The position numbers and the translations under genes were made by a program. The notes below the pieces were generated by a model, which saw only the letters and a program-made list of their open reading frames with translations, did not search any database and was not told the origin of the DNA. Below are positions 7,242 to 12,988 of a stretch of 12,988 bases of DNA, in pieces (position 1 is the stretch's first letter; each line of letters starts with the position of its first letter). Origin of the DNA: Promethearchaeota archaeon (GTDB lineage Archaea; Asgardarchaeota; Lokiarchaeia; Sigynarchaeales; SOKP01); contig JAUWBH010000169.1 of NCBI GenBank assembly GCA_030605085.1, positions 1 through 12,988 on the forward strand, in the 5' to 3' direction.

Positions 7242-7601
7242 ATGAGTTCGTATTTAATACTCGGTATTATTTTTATTTTAGGAATTGCTGCGTTGCTTGG
7301 CGGATGGTATTTATTCCCTTACATCATATACGCTGATCTTGCTGAGGATGACGAAAAATCTACAGGAGAACTAAAAGCAGGCATCTATACAGGATTTCCA
7401 AGTATAGTCCTTAATATATTTCAAGCAGGAGGAATCTTTTTGCTTGGAGCTATTCTAACATTGCCTAGTATTACAACTGGTTCGTTGACTTATTCGATAG
7501 GTTTGATTCTATGGGGGCCAATATGTTCTTTAATTTTAATCTGTTCTTGGTTATATACAAAAAAATTTGTTACGCTTGATTTTGAATGGGAAAAAAAGTA
7601 G
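7242..7601 (+). CDS. C-terminal fragment of a GPH/MFS-type transporter
   Basis: From ATG 7242 there are 119 residues, but the same frame is open from 7149 and reads IHKKGKKQTLLYVFLLGILF, then a hydrophobic stretch to the ATG, without any start codon. Together the 150 residues carry about four membrane segments and the motif YADLAEDDEKSTGELKAGIYTG, typical of the second half of glycoside-pentoside-hexuronide:cation symporters and related MFS proteins. Such transporters have 12 segments and more than 400 residues, so two thirds is missing, and it is not elsewhere in the window. The upstream frame is closed by TAA at 7146-7148, at the very point where the endonuclease fragment on the other strand also ends. 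It is a remnant and unlikely to transport. Confidence 0.7.
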   Translation: MSSYLILGIIFILGIAALLGGWYLFPYIIYADLAEDDEKSTGELKAGIYTGFPSIVLNIFQAGGIFLLGAILTLPSITTGSLTYSIGLILWGPICSLILICSWLYTKKFVTLDFEWEKK

Positions 7602-7619
7602 AATTTTAAACTAAATCAA

Positions 7620-7642
7620 TTTTTTTTTAATTTTTTTTTTTT
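7620..7642 (+). terminator. Double T-tract between convergent transporter fragment and DUF433 gene
   Basis: Nine T, AA, then twelve T follow the transporter fragment's TAG by about 20 bases. The same bases, read on the minus strand, encode the Lys-rich tail of the DUF433 protein. Confidence 0.4.
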
Positions 7643-7830
7643 GCTTCCTTTCCAATTTCGAGAATCTTTAAAATAATTGTTCGCTTAAGATGAGGATATT
7701 CTTCGAGAATTTGATTAATCGAATAGTTTAATCCGATGAGTTCATAAATCAAAGCAACGGATATACATGTTCCTTTGATGATTGGTTTTCCTCCAAGTAT
7801 TTCGGGATTGCTCTCAATAATATCTGACAT
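7627..7830 (-). CDS. DUF433 antitoxin-like protein, without adjacent toxin
   Basis: The protein has 67 residues, close to the usual 70-80 of DUF433. The signature is plain: ESNPEILGGKPIIKGTCISV (6-25), then an amphipathic helix and ILEEYPHLKRTIILKILEIG (41-60), the DNA-binding fold. The family's usual Arg in GTRI is Cys22 here. DUF433 genes commonly sit beside a PIN-like DUF5615 gene and form a putative toxin-antitoxin pair. Here the upstream side (higher coordinates) holds only a frameshifted unrelated remnant, and the downstream side a transporter fragment, so it is an orphan. The last residues (AKKKN) are encoded in a poly-T tract and may reflect drift. Confidence 0.8.
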   Translation of the reverse strand: MSDIIESNPEILGGKPIIKGTCISVALIYELIGLNYSINQILEEYPHLKRTIILKILEIGKEAKKKN

Positions 7831-7836
7831 TTTCTA

Positions 7837-8123
7837 TTATATAATATAGTTTAATAAGTTTAAATATATATTTTGATTATTTGAAATATTCAATTTATTA
7901 TTATAATCTTTTCTCCATAATAATTGACTGTAGTGACTAGTCATTAAAAATTTAGAAAAACTTGGATGTATTTTTTTTTTACCACCATTTTTGGTGTACG
8001 GATTTAGAAGGCGGGAAACAAGGGAATAGGCATTGTCAAAATTTATAGATAGTGTTTAAGGTCGATATGATGAACATACTCATTGATCTTTCCGGGCTTT
8101 ATCGTTATGACTTCTTGCGTCAT
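7837..8123 (-). pseudogene. Frameshifted gene remnant, possibly the N-terminal part of a transposase
   Basis: This stretch has no long single ORF, but two overlapping minus-strand frames look coding. From ATG 8123, MTQEVITIKPGKINEYVHHI continues to DLKHYL and stops at 8045-8043. A second frame opening at 8055 then reads INFDNAYSLVSRLLNPYTKN, then GGKKKIHPSFSKFLMTSHYS and QLLWRKDYNNKLN, decaying into AT-rich sequence by about 7890 and ending at 7839-7837. A single indel near 8045 would join them. The GC content around 7981-8125 is visibly higher than its surroundings. The style (short N-terminal strand, basic GGKKK, HPS) recalls the amino end of transposases, but that is inference; the family is not identified. 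The rest of the gene is absent. Confidence 0.4.
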
Positions 8124-8125
8124 AA
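8105..8125. repeat. 7-base inverted repeat
   Basis: TTATGAC (8105-8111) and GTCATAA (8119-8125) are separated by seven bases. It sits over the start of the remnant and 21 bases beyond the peptidase stop on the minus strand. It could be a weak hairpin or the end of a lost element. Confidence 0.3.
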
Positions 8126-8145
8126 AAAAAATATAAAAAGAGAAG

Positions 8146-9324
8146 TTAATTAAATTCGCCGTTTAATTTATTTACGACCTCTATACTTAATAAAAGAGTG
8201 TTTTTCAAACCTTCTTTAGATACCAAGCTCATATTGTCTTTCTTAGTATGGACATACTTTAAACCTGGTTGGGATCCTATCCAACACGCTTCAAATCCTT
8301 GTTTAACAACCGGCATATAATCTGACCAAGCCCCTGTAGGTAAGTAAACGCTTTTGGCTTCAATTCCTAACTCTTTGGCACTTGCTAGAAACAAATCATT
8401 TAATTTCTTAGATGAGATTTTTCGAGGTATTCCATACGAAGTTATAATTCTGATTAATTCTGAACCTCCTATAAGGTCGTAATTGATAAAATATGTTGAG
8501 TTTTTATCGAATTCGTCCTTATGTTTAAACATAAAGTCTTTTGCGCCTCCTAAATTCAGTTCTTCAGAACTGGGGGTCAAAAAGATAAAATCAACATTAT
8601 CAGTAGGATTCTCCTTAAAATATCTAGCGAGTTCAATTACCGTTCCTACAGCGGACGCATTGTCAAACGCTCCAGGGGATACATTTCCTGTTTTATTGAA
8701 AAAATTAAGGGCTCCAAGTATCACAATACATATACAAATGAATAGAAGAATATGGTTTAACAGTAGTATGTTAAATGGTACAATGATTCTTATAATACTT
8801 AAAACGAAGTATAAAATCAGCATAATCAAATTACCAAAAACAGCAACCATAATAATAATTATTCTTACTGCGCTCGGAAAAGTCTGAGATTTGGAATCCC
8901 AATGACCCATAAAAACGACTTTAGCTTTAGAATTTTTACTTTTTAAAGTAGTATAAATATTTTCTGTTTCAAAATTTTTTGCGTCTTTTGAAAATAGTCT
9001 TATTTTTTCGGTAGTTGTAAAATTAAGAGCTCTATTAAAAACAATAAAATCAAGAATAGATAATCCCAACGAAATCCAGGGATTTATGTAAAAAGATATC
9101 GCTAATAAAATTAGGAAAAATCCTAATGGAATAAAGACATATCTTGACATAATCCAGTTAAAAAAAGAAGTTTTAAATTTTTCTCGATGGATTGAATCGT
9201 ATCCTGCATTTCCAAATTCTTCTACAACAATATCAATGGCCTTTTTTTCCCCCTCAGAACCAATTAAGCGAGGGAAGGCTAACTTTTTTACGATTTCATA
9301 CGCATAATTTTCATTTACTGACAT
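8146..9324 (-). CDS. Membrane-embedded M28-family zinc metallopeptidase
   Basis: I chose ATG 9324 (392 residues, MSVNENYAYEIVKKL): a TATA-like box at 9351-9360 lies about 30 bases before it, as expected for a leaderless archaeal start, and the longer frame begins with TTG 9387 in AT-rich sequence. The M28 zinc ligands and catalytic residues are present: GHWDS (His141, Asp143), GAFDNASA (Asp221), SSEE (Glu254 catalytic, Glu255 ligand), NYDLIGG (Asp283), and YVHTKKDN (His359). Two blocks of membrane segments are built in: about two at 62-95, before the first ligand, and about three at 153-209, between the second and third ligands. It should act as an aminopeptidase-type enzyme at the membrane; the substrate is unknown. 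It has its own promoter and its 3' end abuts the decayed region. Confidence 0.88.
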   Translation of the reverse strand: MSVNENYAYEIVKKLAFPRLIGSEGEKKAIDIVVEEFGNAGYDSIHREKFKTSFFNWIMSRYVFIPLGFFLILLAISFYINPWISLGLSILDFIVFNRALNFTTTEKIRLFSKDAKNFETENIYTTLKSKNSKAKVVFMGHWDSKSQTFPSAVRIIIIMVAVFGNLIMLILYFVLSIIRIIVPFNILLLNHILLFICICIVILGALNFFNKTGNVSPGAFDNASAVGTVIELARYFKENPTDNVDFIFLTPSSEELNLGGAKDFMFKHKDEFDKNSTYFINYDLIGGSELIRIITSYGIPRKISSKKLNDLFLASAKELGIEAKSVYLPTGAWSDYMPVVKQGFEACWIGSQPGLKYVHTKKDNMSLVSKEGLKNTLLLSIEVVNKLNGEFN

Positions 9325-9350
9325 TTTTAGTGATAAATCCATTTTGGTTA

Positions 9351-9360
9351 TTATATAAAA
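9351..9360 (-). promoter_or_regulatory. TATA box of the M28 peptidase gene
   Basis: The minus strand reads TTTTATATAA, centred about 31 bases before ATG 9324. The spacing fits transcription starting at, or a few bases before, that ATG and decides the start in favour of 9324 over the in-frame ATG at 9342. Confidence 0.45.
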
Positions 9361-9430
9361 ATTAATTTTAAATCTTAATAAATACAATATTTTTTTTAAT
9401 CGTTAAATTTTAAGAAATTAAAAACGAGTT

Positions 9431-9928
9431 TTAAGAGTGTTTATCAACAAATTTAACATAATCTGGCTTATATTGAGTTCTTAACAAATTTGATCTACCA
9501 GTTGCAACTAATTTTCCTTCCAAATCGATTATTTCTGAGGTTGCGTGGACTATGTGACGCCCTTCTCGTATAATTTTTCCTTTGACGCGAATTTTTTCGC
9601 CGACTTTTACTTTTCCTAAATAATCCACATGAAAATTTATAGTTATTAAAAATCCTTCGTAACCTAGTGTTGCAGTAGTAGCGCCAATAGTGTCGTCCAT
9701 GAATGCGCATTGCATACCACCATGTAATAATCCAGTAGGATTTGCCATTTCTGGTCTAATATCAAACTCTATTTCGAGTTCACCTCTTTTTGCGGAAATT
9801 ACTTTTCCATTCAACCATTTTGAAAAAGGTGGGGCGGGGAAATCTTTCATTTCCTTTTCCTTTAGGGCATTAAACATTTTTATCATACGGTCGGATCTTC
9901 TCTTAATCCTTTTTTCATCTTCAGTCAT
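9431..9928 (-). CDS. PaaI-type hotdog-fold acyl-CoA thioesterase
   Basis: The protein has 165 residues, the usual size plus a 30-residue charged N-terminal helix. The hotdog core starts about residue 38. The signature NPTGLLHGGMQCAFMDDTIG (63-82) carries the His69-Gly-Gly motif at the N-cap of the central helix and the acidic Asp78-Asp79 that supports catalysis in this group. Strands NFHVDYLGKVKVGEKIRVKG and HIVHATSEIIDLEGKLVATG complete the fold. It should hydrolyse a small or aromatic acyl-CoA in the cytoplasm as a homotetramer; the exact substrate cannot be told. A TATA-like box at 9951-9960 lies 23-32 bases before ATG 9928, so a leaderless transcript is likely. It is transcribed in the same direction as the peptidase but 107 bases from it, with separate promoters. 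Confidence 0.88.
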   Translation of the reverse strand: MTEDEKRIKRRSDRMIKMFNALKEKEMKDFPAPPFSKWLNGKVISAKRGELEIEFDIRPEMANPTGLLHGGMQCAFMDDTIGATTATLGYEGFLITINFHVDYLGKVKVGEKIRVKGKIIREGRHIVHATSEIIDLEGKLVATGRSNLLRTQYKPDYVKFVDKHS

Positions 9929-9950
9929 AGTAATTACATATCCGATTATT

Positions 9951-9960
9951 TTTAATTTAT
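9951..9960 (-). promoter_or_regulatory. TATA box of the thioesterase gene
   Basis: The minus strand reads ATAAATTAAA at 23-32 bases before ATG 9928, the normal distance for a leaderless archaeal gene. Confidence 0.4.
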
Positions 9961-10009
9961 AAGTAATTTGTTGAGCAATTAAATTATTTGTTTTAAAATC
10001 TTTAACCTT

Positions 10010-10942
10010 TTAATCATTTTTTCTCAAATAAAATTGAAACCAATTAATTGGGACTACATTTTTAACTTCTGTCAAAAATTTTTGAACTGTTAAAACGCCT
10101 AAGTCAGAAATTATTCCTGAAATATATTTCGGAGGAGTAATATCAAAGTAATAGTTATGTATTTTTAGTTCTTTATTCAAAATTTTCCTATTATAAACTT
10201 CTGTAATTGGTTTCCTCTCAATTATAATATCTTGACCAAAATGGCTTTTTAAGTTGTATTTTAACGAATCTCCAATTGCATACACATCAACTTGATTTGT
10301 ATAAGCTATAATAGCCAAGGGAAAAGTTCCAATCTTGTTAACTATTGAGCCATCTTTTAGGATGCTGTCAATTCCTATAAAAACTAAATCAACTTGCTCA
10401 ATATATTTTCCCATCGCAGCGTCGATAATGAGATGGGTTTTGAAAAGAGAAGATAGAATTTCTGCTGTGCGATGCCCTTCGAGAAGAGGGCGCGATTCTA
10501 ATACAAATAGTTCTATATCAAGTTCTTTGAATTGCGTTAATAGATTAACGATTGTAGAGCTATATGAGATTAGCATTATTTTTAGATTCTCTTTCGTGTT
10601 TTTAGCTAGAAATGTTCGAAATGCTCTCTCTAGGGCACTTTCTATCTCTATTTTTTTAGAATAAAATAGTTCAATTCTGCGTAGAATATCTTTTTTTGTA
10701 AATAATTCTAAATCTGTAACTATATACCCAATTGTATTAATTAATGGTGCCATACTAGGTCTTGAATCAATAATTCTTTTTGATAAATCAATAAATATTT
10801 TTGAGATATCTTCATTCTCATTTTTTATGGAATTTAGTTGATTTTTTATGATTTCTATCGCTTTTTTTATTAACTGATTCGCACCAGAACGATTGTCCAT
10901 TCTTAAATCGTTTAACAATTCTCGAACTTTTTTGTTTATCAC
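10010..10942 (-). CDS. eIF2B alpha/beta/delta-like protein
   Basis: The protein has 310 residues and starts with GTG at 10942; an ATG (10900) is the next choice. The N-terminal helical half contains SRPSMAPLINTIGYI (60-74), a family hallmark. The Rossmann-like half has LISYSSTIVNLL (124-135), LFVLESRPLLEGHRTA (145-160), FIGIDSILKDGSIVNKIGT (188-206) and the C-terminal PPKYISGIISDLG. The family includes eIF2B regulatory subunits, archaeal aIF2B, and ribose-1,5-bisphosphate isomerase of the archaeal AMP pathway. The isomerase needs a Cys in the T-x-C-x-S loop; here that place is Tyr127, while the catalytic Asp (192) is kept. I therefore favour an eIF2B-like, non-isomerase role. A T/A-rich box near 10960-10972 may be the promoter. 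Confidence 0.82.
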   Translation of the reverse strand: MINKKVRELLNDLRMDNRSGANQLIKKAIEIIKNQLNSIKNENEDISKIFIDLSKRIIDSRPSMAPLINTIGYIVTDLELFTKKDILRRIELFYSKKIEIESALERAFRTFLAKNTKENLKIMLISYSSTIVNLLTQFKELDIELFVLESRPLLEGHRTAEILSSLFKTHLIIDAAMGKYIEQVDLVFIGIDSILKDGSIVNKIGTFPLAIIAYTNQVDVYAIGDSLKYNLKSHFGQDIIIERKPITEVYNRKILNKELKIHNYYFDITPPKYISGIISDLGVLTVQKFLTEVKNVVPINWFQFYLRKND

Positions 10943-10975
10943 ATTAAAGAATTTATTTTCTTTTTAATAAAAATA

Positions 10976-11014
10976 TTTTAAAATGCAACCTATTCCTACA
11001 AAAACTAAATCAAC
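10976..11014. repeat. Partial intergenic copy of the eIF2B-like gene
   Basis: This 39-base segment matches 10355-10393 inside the coding region with seven mismatches, 23 of the last 24-odd positions nearly continuous (ATTCCTAxAAAAACTAAATC). On the minus strand it reads VDLVFVGIGCILK, against VDLVFIGIDSILK in the gene. It lies 33 bases upstream of the gene's own start. Confidence 0.7.
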
Positions 11015-11100
11015 CAAAATAATTTTAAATTAGTAATTAGTAATATTTATTTGTTAATTAGATTTTGAAACTCATAATTCTTTAGACAAAGTAGATTTTG

Positions 11101-11946
11101 ATGTTTAAAAGGACTTATACTTTTGATTTGGAAACAAAAAATATGGAATTTATTCAAAAAAAAATAAAACATGTATTACAATTCATGTTAAATTTCAATA
11201 CTAGAACATTAAGCACTATTTCTTTTATCGATAAAAAATTTGATATTAAAGGACAAGAGGATAATAAAATCTTAATTCGGCAAGAAAACGATAAAATATT
11301 CGTTCAAATTAATGGACTCTTAACCGAGGATCAAATCAACATCTTAAGTAGAGAATTGGATAAAATTATTGGAGAATCTGAGAAAAAAGAAAAAATTAAG
11401 CCAACAAAAAATGGACTCGTTGATAAAATTATTAAGCGAGTTGTAGATCAGGGTTATAACATTAATACGGAAGACGCTCGAAAATTCATTATCAATTTTC
11501 GGAAAAAATTCAATCGATTACCTGAAGTCGATGAAATTGAATCAATTGGGTTTGGTTATATAATGATGTTGCATGAAGAAATGTCCAAAGAAAATTATAA
11601 TTATGAAACAGCGTGGAATGAGTTGTTATCAGAAGAGCACGAACATTCTCTATTAGAATTATCGTCAGAAGAGCACGAGCATTCTCTATTAGAATTATCA
11701 TCAGATAATGGAGAAAAAACCCTTAAAGAAGCCGAGGATAAAATAACGCCCGATAACGGAGTATTAGAAATTAAAAAGCAAGAAGGGAGACTTACTTGTC
11801 CTAAATGTGGCAATCAATATAGAACTTTAATCCGCGAATTGCAGGATAAAAATAATATAATTTCTAATTATCCAAGAATGTACGGAAAAAAATATGAATG
11901 CGGAAAGTGTGGAACTGAATGGAAAAAAGAATTGAACAAATATTGA
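11101..11946 (+). CDS. Uncharacterised protein with C-terminal zinc ribbon
   Basis: The protein has 281 residues from ATG 11101; a TTG directly before it (11098) is less likely. I do not recognise the family. Residues 1-90 look like a small alpha/beta domain. A charged helical stretch at about 98-180 contains RKFIINFRKKFNRLPEVDEI. Then come two identical acidic 12-residue repeats, SEEHEHSLLELS, at about 177-200. The C-terminus is a zinc ribbon: CPKCGNQYRTL and, about 35 residues later, YECGKCGTEWKKELNKY, suggesting nucleic-acid or protein binding. It is cytoplasmic, without membrane segments or signal peptide. It is divergent from the eIF2B-like gene and shares its 155-base upstream region. 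Confidence 0.65.
   Translation: MFKRTYTFDLETKNMEFIQKKIKHVLQFMLNFNTRTLSTISFIDKKFDIKGQEDNKILIRQENDKIFVQINGLLTEDQINILSRELDKIIGESEKKEKIKPTKNGLVDKIIKRVVDQGYNINTEDARKFIINFRKKFNRLPEVDEIESIGFGYIMMLHEEMSKENYNYETAWNELLSEEHEHSLLELSSEEHEHSLLELSSDNGEKTLKEAEDKITPDNGVLEIKKQEGRLTCPKCGNQYRTLIRELQDKNNIISNYPRMYGKKYECGKCGTEWKKELNKY
11629..11700 (+). repeat. In-frame tandem repeat, two units of 36 bases
   Basis: Units 11629-11664 and 11665-11700 differ at two positions, both silent, and encode SEEHEHSLLELS twice. The recent duplication keeps the frame, so unit number may vary among strains. Confidence 0.85.
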
Positions 11947-12064
11947 TAAAGAATTAATTTAAAATTTTATAAAAATTTAGTAAATCGCAGTCTTTAACCA
12001 AAATATTTGTTTTCATTTATTTATAATCTCAAAAATTTTATTTTGTCTTTAATTACTCTTTTTA

Positions 12065-12988
12065 ATGACTACACCGAATACTTCGAACATAAATGTAAAA
12101 GATATTGCTTTTATCAACGATATAAAATCAATGGCTGTGATAGGGACATCTCAAAAACGAAATTTCTTCTTTTTAAGAAACCACGCTGAGAATTTTAAAG
12201 GAGAAGTTTACGCTGTAAATCCTGTAATAAAAGAGATTCCTGATTTTAATAAAGATCATATTTATCCTTCATTGAAAGATGTACCTGGTGATGTTGATTT
12301 TGTCTTTATAGCCGTTCCTCCCTCGAATATTTTAGAAGTTATTGACGAGTGTGTTGAGAAAGGAGTAAAATTGGCAAGCGTTTTTACTGCCGAATTTTCC
12401 GACTCAGGAACGAAAGAAGGTTTAGAATTAGAAAACGAGATGTTAAGAAGGGCTAGAAACAAAGTACGACTACTTGGTCCCAATGGCTTAGGTCTATATT
12501 ACCCTAAATTAGGAATTGCGTGGAGATCAAGATTTTCGGCAACGAGCGGCGATATTGCGTTCCTGGCACAATCGGGAGGTTTATGTAATTTAGTAATTTA
12601 TGGCGCAAATCATTTAGGAATGCATTTCAGCAAGGTTTTTTCTTTCGGAAATGGTGCTGATTTAGATTTTGTTGATTTGCTCTATTATTTAAGCAATGAT
12701 CCCGAAACTAAGATAATATTGTGTTATATTGAAGGGATTAAAAAAGAAAGAGGAAAAGAATTAAAAAAAGTTCTGAAACAAAACAAAAAGCCTATAGCTA
12801 TTGTAAGGGGAGGAAAGAGTAAAACTGGCGCAATAGCTGCAAAAACGCACACCGCTACGATATCGGGAGAAAATAGAGTTTGGAATGCTATTTTTGAACA
12901 GTACAATATAATTGAAGTAGATTCTATAGAGCAATTATTATCGTTGGCTTATTTAATTAAATATTATGACCTTTTTGAATTAAAAAAT
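12065..12988 (+). CDS. ADP-forming acyl-CoA synthetase alpha/CoA-binding subunit, 3' end outside window
   Basis: The frame runs from ATG 12065 to the right edge (308 codons so far). The N-terminal CoA-binding Rossmann domain has SMAVIGTSQKRN (22-33) and FIAVPPSNILEV. A succinyl-CoA-synthetase-like ligase domain follows, with LLGPNGLGLY (136-145), FLAQSGGLC (166-174), FGNGADLDFVDLL (194-206) and ILCYIEGI. AAKTHTATISG (258-268) contains His262 at the place of the phospho-histidine (usually SHTGALAG) that passes phosphate from acyl phosphate to ADP. These enzymes make acetate or other acids plus ATP from acyl-CoA in archaeal fermentation. GPNG replaces the usual GPNC. Whether the beta part is fused or separate is not visible. 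An A/T-rich box near 12033-12043 fits a leaderless start. Confidence 0.88.
   Translation, partial: MTTPNTSNINVKDIAFINDIKSMAVIGTSQKRNFFFLRNHAENFKGEVYAVNPVIKEIPDFNKDHIYPSLKDVPGDVDFVFIAVPPSNILEVIDECVEKGVKLASVFTAEFSDSGTKEGLELENEMLRRARNKVRLLGPNGLGLYYPKLGIAWRSRFSATSGDIAFLAQSGGLCNLVIYGANHLGMHFSKVFSFGNGADLDFVDLLYYLSNDPETKIILCYIEGIKKERGKELKKVLKQNKKPIAIVRGGKSKTGAIAAKTHTATISGENRVWNAIFEQYNIIEVDSIEQLLSLAYLIKYYDLFELKN

Noticed and set aside
7934..7943. Perfect palindrome TGACTAGTCA, possible operator
   Set aside because: It falls inside the coding-like remnant (MTSHYS) and has no second copy near a promoter.
8067..8073. ATGATGA resembling a box C of a C/D guide RNA
   Set aside because: No box D (CTGA) at a proper distance and no terminal stem.
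8052..8153. Small plus-strand ORF (GTG 8052 or ATG 8067) of about 28-33 codons overlapping the peptidase end
   Set aside because: It lies antisense to the protein-like minus-strand remnant, has only a weak purine stretch before it, and its last bases overlap the peptidase stop.
1..12988. CRISPR array, rRNA or tRNA genes
   Set aside because: No regularly spaced repeats and no tRNA-like arms or rRNA-like sequence seen on either strand.

Overview
The window looks archaeal, and most likely from the Asgard/Lokiarchaeia side; the lineage is my inference from gene content and is not proven. The DNA is AT-rich. Several genes have a TATA-like box about 25-30 bases before the start codon with no ribosome binding site, which suggests leaderless mRNAs. 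The gene content also fits: an eIF2B-related protein, an ADP-forming acyl-CoA synthetase type CoA-binding protein, a solo TnpB, and secreted beta-helix repeat proteins.

Layout. Bases 1-2361 hold two tandem, related secreted-type proteins, each an Ig-like segment, a conserved linker and a right-handed beta-helix. The first runs in from the left edge; the second has lost its start codon and signal peptide. Bases 2362-8145 read as an accessory or decaying region: a GNAT acetyltransferase missing its N-terminal half, a solo TnpB element (IS200/IS605 type) with hairpins at both ends, an orphan protein with a nucleotidyltransferase-like motif, a zinc-ribbon endonuclease that has lost its 5' end, the C-terminal third of a GPH/MFS transporter, an orphan DUF433 antitoxin-like gene, and a frameshifted gene remnant not visible as a single ORF. 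The endonuclease and transporter fragments abut head to head within about 4-10 bases near 7145, which marks a rearrangement breakpoint. Bases 8146-12988 are a calmer block: a membrane-embedded M28 peptidase, a PaaI-type thioesterase and an eIF2B-like protein on the minus strand, then on the plus strand a zinc-ribbon protein of unknown function and an acyl-CoA synthetase subunit cut by the right edge.

I see no convincing new multi-gene defence or metabolic system. The observations most worth a second look are the breakpoint at 7145; the TnpB, which lacks the usual RuvC-II glutamate; the frameshifted remnant at 7837-8123; and a 39-base partial copy of the eIF2B-like gene inside its own upstream region. 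The neighbours in the calmer block have no obvious shared pathway; the thioesterase and the acyl-CoA synthetase both act on acyl-CoA, but they are separated and on opposite strands.
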